A DNA stretch of 19,546 bases from Pelagophyceae sp. CCMP2097 (lineage: Eukaryota > Sar > Pelagophyceae), in contig MU657444.1 in assembly GCA_026770575.1 (NCBI GenBank), forward strand, positions 43,607 to 63,152. Direction: 5' to 3'. The position numbers and the translations under genes are program-made. Below the pieces are notes generated by a model, which made no database searches, had not been told where the DNA came from, and was given only the letters and a program-made list of their open reading frames with translations. Shown here one piece after another: positions 1-9,523 of the stretch (its first letter is position 1; each line of letters starts with the position of its first letter).

Positions 1-814
1 CCCAAAAGCCACAACCTGGCAAGAGTGGGAGACAAAGCCCGCGTTGCTCCAAACACGGACCCGCAGCGGCCGGTCGGCATAAACATCAATCGTCTTCTTC
101 CTTATGGGATCCGACGCTGATCCGACGCCGCGCTGAGGGGGCGGAGGGCCTGAGGCGGTCGCCTCGAGCGCTGCGACCGCTCGATAAAACCAAAGGGATT
201 CTTGAGGTTTTAATCTAATCCATTTCCCAAAAATGGAAAAAGGGGGAGATTCCGGAAGCGCGACGTGTGGGGACTCCGAGACTCGAACTCGCGACTAAAG
301 TGAGTCTAGTCTTAAATGAATGTATCAGATCTCGGAGCACCATGAAACCAATCAGTGATAGTCTTGACTGGCGTCGTCGACCCAAGTACCGCACCAAGTG
401 TGGGTGTGTACCTCTAAACTAACCTGTTCTTTCTAAATTGATTCTGAAAACATCCGGAAACAATTGTATATAAACACAAAGCCAAATGACTGACAACCCC
501 TTTGCGATACTTGGTGGCGCACTCCGCGATGGGCAGCGCTGCGTTCGTGGCGTGCAGCTTGGCTTCGTGCGCGGTGTACTTCTGCACCGACCAATCCTTG
601 AATACGCCCATGGCGACCAAACCAGGCAACTGTCAACTGCCGAGCGATAGCAACGGTCTGGCGGCGCATCGCCGGATCGGCGACTACCGTCAACGGGACC
701 CCCGCGTCTAGAGGGGCCCCCATCCTTCGACGGATGTCGCGGACTCAACGCGTATTCCGGTCGCCTAAAGAACCTTATGGACGGACGGTAGCCTCCAGTT
801 TGCGAGAGAGAGGT
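1..814. other. Left flank, host-like sequence without a recognisable gene
   Basis: This stretch is richer in G+C than the block that follows, with an AT-rich island at about 414-500. Three overlapping minus-strand open frames lie between 414 and 748; the part at 500-720 has GC-rich codons in more than one frame and could be a host exon or an old gene fragment, but I recognise no domain in any frame. A short T-arm-like stretch near 280-300 does not complete a tRNA. No repeat or transposon end is obvious here. Composition changes sharply at about 815-820, where the viral polymerase remnant begins. Confidence 0.5.
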
Positions 815-816
815 TT

Positions 817-3180
817 CCTTAAGCAGTTTGGAATAGAAAAAATGCTATGATAAATATCGAGAACGCGGTTGAAATTTTCAATTTTCTACATCCTGATAAG
901 GAGATAGCGATTTTTGGTCAGGAAATGAATAAAGGGGAATTAACGAATTCTTTTGTAGGAGGGACATATGAATCTGAATTTAAATTGCTATTGATTGATT
1001 CACATTATTCAATAATAACAGGAAAATGGTCCAGGTGTAAAGATTGTTTCAAAGAATATCTTGGAAACCATAAATGCAATCCTGGGGGTATAAATATATG
1101 AAAGAAAAGAAGAATCCTTCTTTGATTTTACCAGCTGAAACCCCACAAAATGTGGAACTTAAAGATAAGACCGTTTTCAATTTTGATATTGAAACACACA
1201 CAAAAATGAAATTAAAGAACATCGCCCTTATATTGTAGGTTTTCATTATTATGGAGAAAATGGTGAATCAATCTATAAAACATTGGCAGGGCGAACATGT
1301 ATGAAAGATTTTTATGAGCTTCTCGGAACTAAGGAGTTTCAACATGTGAAATATATCAACGCATTCAATGGGAGTCGCTTTGACCACTACTATTTGATGA
1401 AAGAAAAACTCAACTCGTTAGGAAAGGATTCGATAGGTGATTTTATCATAAACAATTTAAGAATTTTAAAATTATCTATACAGAAGAAAAAAGTATTGAT
1501 TTAGGGCAGCATTTATTAGGTTCGTTAAACAAGAATTTGGAAGATAGTGGGTGAGAAGGGGGATATCAACCACGACATCAGCACAGAGTGGGAAGAAACA
1601 AGTGAGGAGAGGAGAGCAGAAGTTGAAAAGTATTAAAAAAAAAGGATGTAATGGGAATCACCGAATTATACGAGAAAAACAACGCTATTATGTACAACAA
1701 ATTTCAAATAAACCTCTGTGACTCTATGACAACATCCTCCAATGCATACCATATTTGGAAGAATAGTCTAAACAAGCACGATATTAAATTACCATCACGA
1801 AAAAATGAGGACAACATCAGAAAAGCAATTTACGTAGGTAAAACGCATTTAAACAAGCGCACATATGTGAGTAAATTCTTTGATAATATTGATGACACTA
1901 ACTAAGGTTTTGCTAAAAATCGATAAAAATGGTTATAAAGTTAATAAAGTGAGTGAAAACGAATACGATAAAATTGATGACTATCTGTTCGACGCCGATG
2001 TTGTATCAATATACTCAACTGCAATGCTGAGAGAGTATCCTATTGGAAAGGAAATTGCTACAAGTGAATATCAGGAGGGGAAATTAGGATTTATCATATT
2101 GAGAACATAACAAACAAGAGTTTACTCACACCAATATAACCGAGAAAACAAAATGGGGCGTTAAAGTGGGACTTGATAGATTCATCTGGATGGTATTCGA
2201 GTGTAGATATAGAAAATGCTAAAATCGCTGGCTATCACATTAAATTTTTAAAAGGGATATATTGGGAAGAAAGTGCCCCGATTTTCAAGAATTATGTGGA
2301 AGTGTTTTATGAAATGAAAAAATGTATTAAAAGGGACATGTACGTACTTTACGGCAAAACTCTATGGGAATCAAATGCGTTATATGGGAAAATGTTGCAA
2401 GCACCGATTAGAAAGAAAGAAAAAAAATATTTCTAAGCCGGGAGAATTTGCTATTTATTACAGAAAAATAAAATATTACAGATTGAGGAACTTGGTTCAG
2501 ATAAGTGGATAGTTTCATACGAAAGCGTAAAGAATAGCAAAGAAGAATTTGCACAGAAACCGAGCCATCTCGGTGTGTTCATTCTTGGATACTCCCGCCA
2601 AATTATGATAGAAAAATATAACCAGTGCGGTAACACAATAAAAAGAATGCCATATTATTACGATACTGATATTATGGTCATCCCGTCAGAATGTTTGGAT
2701 AAAGTCAAAATCAACAGGGATCTTGGCGGGATAATAGACGACTCCGGGGGAAATATTTTAAAAGCCATCTTTATCGCCCTCTATGCCTTCAAATATATCA
2801 GTTCAAAGAACCACACGTTACAGTTTCATTTTAGAGGGAAATGTGTCTCTACCAAAATGCCCTCCTTCATTTAAATGTTAGAAGAATCTTGGAGATAAAA
2901 ACGATAAAAACAGCGAAGACCCTCAACAAAAATTATGGAAAGATTTCGAAAAGATGTATGCTGGAAAGTCGAAAACATTTTATCAAACCTTGTCGATTCA
3001 AAAAGTTGGACTCACAAAAACATCGAATGAAAAATGTTCAATATTATCTCACAGAAATATTGATTCAGAACAAACAAAACGTGAGTTAAATAAAAACAGA
3101 TGGGGAGGACGACAATACATAAACGAGAAATGAGAATTGGATGAAAACGGAGATTTTGCAGTACCCCATGGTTTAGATTT
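817..3180 (+). pseudogene. polB: Protein-primed family B DNA polymerase, frameshifted remnant
   Basis: Replicative DNA polymerase of the protein-primed B type. In order, across changing frames: a segment with a His-Tyr-Ser motif and a Cys-x2-Cys...His-x-Cys cluster (about 1000-1080), as seen ahead of the exonuclease in viral and organellar PolB; Exo I FDIET (about 1182-1196); Exo II NAFNGSRFDHYYLM (about 1358-1400); the YLKKDV-type Exo III region (about 1630-1650); YVGKTH in the YxGG/A position (about 1831-1848); motif A DVVSIYS (about 1997-2020); motif B ESNALYGKM (about 2368-2394); motif C YYDTDI (about 2659-2678); and a C-terminal WGGRQYINEK segment (about 3098-3130). Frame changes fall near 1098, 1210, 1465, 1540, 1635, 1890, 2085 and 2830. 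In-frame stops lie at 2137 and 2434 (TAA) and 3131 (TGA). The reading frame is already open at the composition boundary near 817, so the N-terminus is probably missing. Clearly a pseudogene. Confidence 0.93.
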
Positions 3181-3227
3181 AAATACCACTATTTATTATA
3201 TAGAATTTAAAATATTATATAATTTAT

Positions 3228-3587
3228 ATGACAAAGGGTAGAGTTTACATGCTATACTGTGTACATAGCGGGCTCAGGTATTTTGGTTCTAGACAACAAA
3301 AACTAAAATCGAGAATTTCAGGACATATTTCAAATTTATAAAAACGTGTCAAAAGTGAATTAGAAAATGGACAATTTTTGGTTATATTGTTAAAAGAGTG
3401 TAATTTTTATGATGTTAGGGATTTACGAGAACAAGAGAGGTTTTATATTAAAAATATCGAGTGTGTTAATAAAAATATACCAAACAATTCTCAAATAGAA
3501 AGTTGGGTTGTATGGGTTATAAATAACAGAGAAAAGGAGTGCCTCAGGTCTGAAAAATTTAGAAAACAGAATCAAAATAATCATTGA
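3228..3587 (+). pseudogene. GIY-YIG endonuclease, one internal stop
   Basis: A 119-codon frame starts at ATG 3228 just after the polymerase and encodes a GIY-YIG nuclease domain. The order of conserved elements is right: GRVYML (GIY strand), LRYFGS (YIG strand), an Arg and His on the following helix (about 3312-3326), Glu in LREQERFYIKNIECVNK (the metal-binding Glu helix), then the Asn-x-x-Pro end. One in-frame TAA at 3339-3341 splits it after about 37 codons; everything else stays in a single frame to the natural stop at 3585. Such nucleases are frequent cargo of Polinton-like and giant viruses, as homing or repair enzymes. The basic C-terminal tail could help bind DNA. Read-through, a sequencing error or simple decay would all give this picture; decay is favoured by the neighbours. 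Confidence 0.8.
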
Positions 3588-3661
3588 TTATAAAGAGAAT
3601 CAAAAAACAATCCCATCTTATAATTACATTTTCTTTGGTGATAATCACACCACCATCGTTA

Positions 3662-3925
3662 TCATTCGTATGTTTCTTTTTTTTTTTGATGTTTTTTTTT
3701 TATTACCTTATCGCGACTAATTTGAGCAATCAATTCAATAATATGGTCTTCGAAAAAAGGAAGTTGTTCTTTGAAATAATTGAAGTCGACTTGCTCTTGT
3801 GAGTTGATAAATCGTGACATGTCGATTTTCTTTGGAACATCGCATAGAGGAAATTGTTACTTACTTTGTACATGTTCACAATTATTATTGTTTATTGTAA
3901 TTTGCGACACGTCTAAATTTCCATA
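3662..3925 (-). pseudogene. Unidentified small lysine-tailed protein, broken
   Basis: No family recognised. A minus-strand frame runs from about 3925 down to a stop at 3662-3664. It contains an acidic/aromatic central part (about residues MSRFINSQEQVDFNYF onward from ATG 3820) and ends in a lysine-rich tail encoded by long A runs (T runs on the plus strand at 3677-3700). One TAA at 3857-3859 interrupts the frame upstream of the internal ATG, so only a 52-residue piece is strictly open. It converges on the GIY-YIG gene, 74 bases from that gene's stop. Codon content looks protein-like rather than random, but confidence is modest. Confidence 0.4.
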
Positions 3926-3950
3926 TATAATTATATATTTTAAATATATA

Positions 3951-4479
3951 TGGAGAAAGAACCCCTATGTATAGATAATAAAGAAATAAATAAAACCCAA
4001 AAGAGGGCGTCCTCCTATTCAAAAGAAGGAAATTGTTGAAGAAGACAATAAATCTCTACAAAGTATGGAAGAAATTTCTTCATACGATAATGAAAAAAAA
4101 GTAGAAAAAGAAGTGGATTTAATTAAACCGAATTTAAACGTGCAAGATCTTCGGCTCAAATCGATGCTGCAAAACGGTTAGGTGAATTGAATAAAATTCG
4201 AAATCAGAAAAAGAAGGAAATAATTAAAGAATAAAGGACGATTAAAACTCGAAGAAGTCAAAAGAATTATTACAATTGCGATTGATTCAACAACAAAAAT
4301 TCCTCCCCCTCAAAAACCTAAACCCAAAAAAATGAAAATTCCACACACACAAAATAATTATTAAAAATTTTGAACAATAATCAGAGGGAGAAGAAGACTC
4401 AGAAGACTCAGAAGACTCAGAAGACTCAGAAGACTCAGCAGACTCAATAGAGTTTGAAGAAGAAAAACCTTCTATTTAA
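3951..4479 (+). pseudogene. Charged protein with AT-hook-like motif and acidic repeat tail, broken
   Basis: A decayed plus-strand gene. From ATG 3951 the frame reaches a KRGRPP motif (about 3992-4010, after a one-base frame change), which matches the AT-hook core for binding AT-rich DNA in the minor groove. A long Lys/Glu-rich region follows. A second frame change near 4138 leads into a RARSSAQIDAAKRLGELNK segment, a charged helix of the kind seen in viral chromatin or capsid accessory proteins. The gene ends in an acidic tail built from five Glu-Asp-Ser repeats (4393-4446), then a short Glu-rich end before the TAA at 4477-4479. Several stops lie between the pieces. Inference: a DNA-associated viral accessory protein. 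I cannot name a family. Confidence 0.45.
4393..4446 (+). repeat. 9-bp tandem repeat (GAAGACTCA)x5 plus one variant
   Basis: Five exact copies of a 9-base unit are followed by one copy with a single change (GCAGACTCA). Because the unit is a multiple of three, each copy adds Glu-Asp-Ser to the acidic tail of the surrounding gene. Confidence 0.95.
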
Positions 4480-4510
4480 AAAAACTTGGTTGAATTTAGT
4501 TTAATTTATT

Positions 4511-4899
4511 CTAATTCTTCTTCTTCTTTTTCATCAATAAGTCGTTGTTTTCTTCCATCTTTTCTTTATCTATCTTTTCTCCGAACTTCGAGTAAAAATC
4601 CTCCCGTGTTAAATGCTCGCGTTTTGTATAATACATTGGAACGTGTTTGAAAGTCTCCACAGTTTTTTCGACATATATAGGTTCTATCGGTTTCTGAACA
4701 AAGATCTGTTTATGTATAGGTTCTATACGCCTGGTATCGTGATAACGATGGGGATGTGTGATAGCATTTCGTGTTTGTTAGATATTATCTAAAAATTCAT
4801 TAAATCTTGAATTAGAATATCAAACGTTTTTCATTTTCTTCACTTTTACGGTTCCTTCACTTCATTTTCTTTCTTATTTAAATTCAAGTCTTGGTGCAT
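4511..4899 (-). pseudogene. Unidentified viral protein, broken
   Basis: No family recognised. The reading begins at ATG 4899, changes frame once near 4850, then stays in one frame to the TAG at 4511-4513, about 128 codons. In-frame stops: a TGA near 4820 and a TAA near 4789. The preserved C-terminal half is well formed: two proline-rich repeats of the type KQIFVQKPIEPIYVEKTVE, then a HLTREDFYSKFGEKID segment and a lysine-rich end. It lies tail-to-tail with the acidic-tail gene and just downstream of the packaging ATPase on the same strand, so it may belong to the same transcription unit. Confidence 0.4.
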
Positions 4900-4992
4900 G
4901 CATTTTTTCTTATCTCTGTAGATTATCATCATACTCCATTATCGAGTGAATAATAAAAATATCTGATTAAATTGTTATAATATTCTCTTGGT

Positions 4993-5709
4993 TCAGGTTA
5001 TTTTTACTATCAAAAAATCACCTTTCTTTTAAAACACGTGCTCACACAGTTGTACATATTCGCGGTATGAAACGTATGATAAAAATTCTTCTTGAAATAA
5101 TCTGACTCTTTTTCCATTTATTGGTTTATAATAAATCAACATAGTAACCTGTTTTACGAATTTGTAGTGGAAGTTGCATAAGGTCCTGTCACAACAGAAA
5201 AACAGTTTTATGTAACTGTCTATGTTTCATTTTAATGTTTGTTAAAGTATCAGTTTACTGTTTTTTTCAGATTGTTGGCAGCTTTATCAATAAACAGTTA
5301 CACATCCTTTTTTCAAGACTAGTTGTTAGTAATAATTCATAAGCATCGTTAAGAAATCTTTTATCGAATGTAACGTATATATGTGATGGTTCTAAATCTT
5401 TAAATGGGTTCTCTTCACCTAATGAGGAAAGTATGGATGGAGGACAACACACTTAAATGTGGTCAAAAACGCGTGCAAATACACGGTGTTTCATCGATGT
5501 AATTAAGGATAACGCGAGCGTTGTATTACCACTTCCACAGCCACCTGTATAGATACACACGTAATGTTTATTAAAAAATGGAGTTTTATCAATCCATTCG
5601 GAGTCTTTATGTTTATTAGTTTTTTGTCATAGTATTTGAATTTTGAATCAACACAATGTTTGATTATATCGACTTCTTACGTTTTATTAACGATTTCATC
5701 AATCCTCAT
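4993..5709 (-). pseudogene. A32/FtsK-like genome-packaging ATPase, broken
   Basis: DNA-packaging ATPase of the A32/FtsK-HerA type, which would pump the viral genome into the capsid. From ATG 5709 the first third holds an N-terminal helix, then a P-loop reading GGCGSGNTT (about 5522-5547). The position of the Walker A lysine is occupied by Asn, so even an intact protein would be expected to be inactive. Next come the RVFDHI-x-VCCPPS strand and the ENPFKDL segment typical of these ATPases (about 5390-5470). The C-terminal part has QDLMQLPLQIRK (about 5155-5195), matching the sensor-like Q...LP..IRK region, and a KPINGKRVRLFQEEF block. In-frame TAA codons occur near 5678 and at 5453-5455, with frame changes near 5590, 5280 and 5130. 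The 239-codon span matches the usual Polinton ATPase size. Confidence 0.82.
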
Positions 5710-5943
5710 TTTGTTTTATTATTTTATTATTTTATTATTTATTATTTTATTTTTATGATTCTTAACATATTTTCTTTATTGCCATACGGTAAATGTCGTT
5801 GTATGAAAAGAACCCTCTTGTTATTTTAATTAGTTCTTTGAAGCTATTTAAAAACCTGAAACCCAACAAGCGTAGAATTAGAACCAAAATTAACATATAT
5901 AATCAACACAATCTTCAAAAACAATCAAAAAAATAAATTAAAT
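5710..5943. other. AT-rich spacer with TTATT simple repeats
   Basis: This stretch lies between the ATPase start and the capsid gene stop. It begins with repeated TTTTATTA units (about 5712-5755) and holds no supported reading frame. It may contain the promoter of the ATPase gene, but no specific motif stands out. Confidence 0.6.
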
Positions 5944-7197
5944 TTAAGTAGAGATTTCAAATGTTCTTGTTGTAGTTAGGTCCAATGAGATTAGAGCATC
6001 ATAATTAACGAAAGACGTCATAGTTTAAATTTCAGTAGTCGGTTGGAAAATCCGAGACTAATTGTTGAAATACACGTTAATATGTTAATACCAGAGCGTT
6101 AAGAATCACTCTTACCTTTCATTGATTCCATATCCAAAGAAATGATATATGAACGTTCCTCATACTCAGCAAGGGTATCACTTGAATAAAAACGTAAATC
6201 ACTCAAATGGTGAGAGGCGATTCGTGCAAAACTTTTATCAATTAAACTCGATTTCGCAAGAATCCCGCCCGAAATCATGATTGGCGTCCCATCGTTGAAT
6301 ACATTTCTTTTTAATCAGTTTATTTTTCTTTCGAATGTTTAAAACTGGTGTGCATATCGCGGGATTTGTTTAGACAGAACGATATTGATTGAAATAACAG
6401 ATGACATACTTGCCCCAAGATTAAAATTGTGGGTCTGTAAGCCTGTCGGGATGGTCGAAACAAACGAGGTTATGTTCGCGGCTAAATACTTGAAAATACC
6501 GTCGTGGGCGCTATTGATTTGGGAATCAACCTCCGGGGCACATTCCACAATCGCGAGGTATAGAACCACATTCGAAAATACTAACCCTGAATCATCATTA
6601 TCGTGTGCCGCCTGCGCCGTGGCAGCGGCAGTTGCACTTATATTATTCTCTCTCGCATCTAATCCGATATAAGAAAATTTAAAAGAATTTATTCCACTGA
6701 CAAGGTCAATTTCTAACGAGTCTGATGAAAATAGCGGGATATAAGTACCATAACCAAAAAATGAATCCACTAAATTAGAAAGTGGTTCAGTGAATGAATA
6801 TGTTTTACCACCTGTAAGACTGCGTCCATTCATTGCATCTTGCAAATCATGCATAATATTCCCGTCCCCACTCATATACTCTTTGGATACTAGTCCATTT
6901 AAGTGGTGAAGGTTCGGATAAAATGGTTAATTCATGATTTGGAACAACTGTGAACCTTGATTTCTAAGAACCCAGACTAGACAGTTTAACGTCAACTGAA
7001 CTCTTCGCATCGGAAAAGTAAAAAGCAGAAGCAATATCAACATAACTCGCAATTTTATTGCTTAGTAATTTTATGCGACTCGTCTCACCCGCTTAAAAAC
7101 TCGAGACTGACGTAGGGATAACTTTGAAATAAACTAATCTTGTTGGAGCACTTCTCTGCTTATCTATCGCCTTGAATCTGTCTGAAATAGCTGACAT
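5944..7197 (-). pseudogene. mcp: Probable double-jelly-roll major capsid protein, broken
   Basis: Likely the major capsid protein. From ATG 7197 the frame reads through an N-terminal FKVIPTSVSSF...DIASAFYFSDAKSS region, shifts frame near 6870, then gives a 178-residue open stretch (6339-6875) with SFFGYGTYIPLF, NVVLYLAIVECAPEVDSQI and NFNLGASMSSVI segments. That beta-rich pattern, with a mid-protein IPL strand and a late Glu/Asp-ending strand, is typical of Polinton and Polinton-like virus capsid proteins. It continues through ISLDMESMKGKSD and SGINILT to a C-terminus NYDALISLDL near 5970. In-frame stops lie at 7093 (TAA), 6964 (TAG), 6339 (TAA), 6315 (TGA) and 6099 (TAA), with another frame change near 6035. 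The span of 418 codons fits the family. The family call rests on pattern and context (next to the packaging ATPase), not on a search. Confidence 0.65.
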
Positions 7198-7350
7198 ATA
7201 TATACCAACAATTTTTTAATATTTTATTCTTTATTGTTTAATAATTTAATTATTTAATTATTTAGAAATAGTGCATGTACGTTTTTCGAGTTCAAATAGA
7301 ACAAATTGAAAGAAAATTCTAATATAATTTTCCAAGTTTTCATTATTATC

Positions 7351-7695
7351 TTACAAAAAGGATAGAAAATTCGGTATAGAATCAATTTTATAGGTCGGTA
7401 AGATTAACAAATTCCTCACATCTATCATAAGAGATAGGAATATTTTGTTGTTCGAACTGTTTGTAGAAAAGTTCTTATAATATCTCGCGAAATGATTATT
7501 CAAATTTATCGATTTGATTTTACTTCCTGAATAATTTAAATTATATATATTCGATTGTATGGGTTTCATCGAAATACTTGAATTTTCTGAGTTTAAAAAC
7601 GTATCTTGTGTAATCACATATTCAATTGTTTTGTTATAGTAATTTTCTCTAAAATCGAAATTCAAGTATATATTTGGATTTTCGGTGGTTGACAT
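7351..7695 (-). CDS. Unidentified 114-residue protein next to the capsid gene
   Basis: An uninterrupted frame runs from ATG 7695 to a stop at 7351. The frame is open further upstream to 7848, but the neighbouring gene occupies that part in another frame, so I chose ATG 7695, which starts 22 bases after that gene's stop. The product is rich in Asn, Ser, Tyr and Ile, with alternating hydrophobic residues suggesting beta strands (for example IYLNFDFRENYYNKTIEYVI), and has no signal peptide or membrane segment. Its position beside the capsid gene suggests a minor virion protein, possibly a truncated penton-type jelly roll. That is inference only; no motif proves it. Confidence 0.5.
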   Translation of the reverse strand: MSTTENPNIYLNFDFRENYYNKTIEYVITQDTFLNSENSSISMKPIQSNIYNLNYSGSKIKSINLNNHFARYYKNFSTNSSNNKIFLSLMIDVRNLLILPTYKIDSIPNFLSFL

Positions 7696-7717
7696 ATTGT
7701 ATATATTTAAACTTATA

Positions 7718-8098
7718 TTAAAGCATTTTATTATTTTTATCATATTTTTTCTTATGTTTTTGGGAATCAATAACTGCCTTCTCAATCGTATTGACAGAGG
7801 CTGCATACTCTCCTTTTTTATCTTGAAATGCAGATTTTTCAACCCCACTCACTGCTTTGCCGCCGTACTTTTAAGCCTCGCTCGCATTCAACAAGGGTAT
7901 AGCGATTTGTTTCATTCCCGTTAATGCTATGAAACCCCCCGCGGCTTCACCCATTTAACCGATTGTACTTCAAACGCTCCCAGTATTCAAAATAACACTT
8001 GGAGCCTTCCTCCCAACATAGCGAGCGATTTTAACTAATTTTCTTCCGATTGCTCGTGCTTTACGATTCGATTTACGTGCGAGTGCTCTAAATCCCAT
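7718..8098 (-). pseudogene. Very basic small protein, candidate virion core or membrane-active protein, three stops
   Basis: A single frame of 126 codons runs from ATG 8098 to TAA 7718-7720 with no frameshift but three internal stops (one TGA, two TAA). The N-terminus is strongly basic and could form an amphipathic helix (LARKSNRKARAIGRKLVKIA). A Gly/Ala-rich middle follows (GEAAGGFIALTG), then a charged C-terminus ending in a Lys-rich run. Small basic proteins with such helices serve as core or membrane-lytic minor capsid proteins in adenoviruses and Polintons, so a virion role is plausible. I recognise no named family. Here only point mutations have disabled the gene, unlike the polymerase. 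Confidence 0.55.
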
Positions 8099-8186
8099 AT
8101 CTTATATACTATAAAATATAATCTGTGATTAAGATTTTAAATTTATATTTTTTAAACATACGCTTCAACTCGTTTTCCGTATAGAA

Positions 8187-8990
8187 TTAATTATATTTAA
8201 AAGGCTTTTTAAATATAAGAAATCGTTCGATATAAAGTTCCCTTGCTGACTTAAATAAACTAACATTGTTGATAACAATTGGATAATTATAATTGCTTGC
8301 TTTGTTTTTGTTGTAAACAACTCCAAGCTCTGGTTTTGAAGGGTTATTGGTGTTTTTAATAATCAGTTTCACAATCATGGTCCAATTCACGTTGTTTTAA
8401 AACAACTTAACCATCATCGCTAAAAATTCTTATTTTGAACAAGTTAATAATATCATCATAAAAATTGTTATTTAAATTGTTTACGTTTTCGTATATGATA
8501 TACTGACCGAATCCACATTTTATTGGTATTTTGCGACCTTTTGAACCCATAATAAATGTATCGTTGTTTGTTGTTAAGTAATAGGATCTACCCCCACGCA
8601 TATAATCTGGATATTCTGTTGGTTTTTGTATATATCAAAAACGTTATCAGAAACCAATGTTTTGGTTGTTTCTTCAATCTGGTTTATGTTAATAAATTCT
8701 ATAAACGACCCCGACAAAAAAAACTGTTTCCGACGAAACCGCATATTTCAATTTTTTCTTCCGAATAAAAGAATAAAGTCCTGTATGTAGTCTTTTTTTA
8801 GCGTTTTTTTAGTGTCTTTAAAAGTTCACTTGTCCTATAAAACCCGCCAATAACCTCAACAGTTGAAACTTCCTGGTTTATATATTTTATTTTGATTACG
8901 TTTTTTTTGTTATAATCATCAGAGAATTCTTTGCTTGTAAATCGGAAATCTTAATGCTACAAGTTTAATTGTGTAAGTTAATAATTTCTG
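8187..8990 (-). pseudogene. Unidentified virion-cluster gene, about 265 codons, broken
   Basis: A decayed minus-strand gene. The first long stretch (about 8950 to 8630) reads in one frame with a single TAA near 8790 and includes IKIKYINQEVSTVEVIGGFY and KIEICGFVGNSFFLSGSF. After a frame change near 8620 comes an open stretch at 8407-8601 with MRGGRSYYLTTNNDTFIMG and IKCGFGQYIIYENVN. After another change near 8395 an open stretch at 8187-8390 ends the gene. The product is beta-rich, with repeated Tyr/Asn and no obvious catalytic motif. By position in the capsid cluster it is a candidate for the penton or another structural protein. I cannot name it. The 5' end is uncertain because the region above 8960 also shows frame changes. 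Confidence 0.5.
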
Positions 8991-9063
8991 ATAAATGAAA
9001 AGAAATATGTTGTATCTGTATCATTCTGAATAGAATCTTAACTCGATAGATATATATTTACTA

Positions 9064-9318
9064 ATGTTGTCATATTTTAATAATTATTTTATTATAGAAA
9101 TGAAGAACTGGATTATTCATTTGCTTATTCCTATGATAGTTTTATATGGTCCATCTGTTTATTTCCTATTTTTCAATGACACTTATTCAGTTTCTAAAAT
9201 GAATTTTAATTTTCTTGATATTAGAACCATTTACAATGAGTTTCCTTTTTTTGCTTTCATATTCATAAATTACATATCGTACATATTTTTATATGACATT
9301 ATAAATAATGCTTTTTAG
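9064..9318 (+). CDS. Small membrane protein, 84 residues
   Basis: An intact plus-strand frame with two hydrophobic segments (IIHLLIPMIVLYGPSVYFLF and, near the C-terminus, FFAFIFINYISYIFLY), so probably two transmembrane helices. It is transcribed divergently from the minus-strand cluster, with about 75 AT-rich bases between. Beyond the stop, 9350-9520 again looks coding: a hydrophobic stretch followed by EFLTVNGCIKIDNKPIKDGF and FLEVDEGNKTDIE, but with TAA stops and in another frame. The original gene may therefore have been longer, with the intact ORF being its N-terminal part. Function unknown; viral membrane or envelope-type protein is one possibility. Confidence 0.4.
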   Translation: MLSYFNNYFIIEMKNWIIHLLIPMIVLYGPSVYFLFFNDTYSVSKMNFNFLDIRTIYNEFPFFAFIFINYISYIFLYDIINNAF

Positions 9319-9523
9319 TTTTGTTTAACATGAAAATTCATTTTAGTTGTTTCAGTGTTGGTATATATTTTTTTATATATTATAGTACATAACGAACATG
9401 TTTGTTAACAAGAATTTCTCACTGTGAATGGATGTATTAAAATTGATAATAAACCAATTAAAGACGGATTTGTCCATTAATTTCTTGAAGTAGATGAGGG
9501 AAATAAAACAGATATAGAATAAT

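Noticed and set aside
215..400. Possible tRNA on the minus strand (a TTCGAGT T-loop-like segment with a 4-bp stem near 280-300).
   Set aside because: The acceptor 3' strand finds no partner upstream and no proper anticodon loop could be drawn, so it is not a tRNA gene.
6385..6672. Plus-strand 95-codon frame within the capsid region.
   Set aside because: It is antisense to the better-supported capsid frame and shows no domain.
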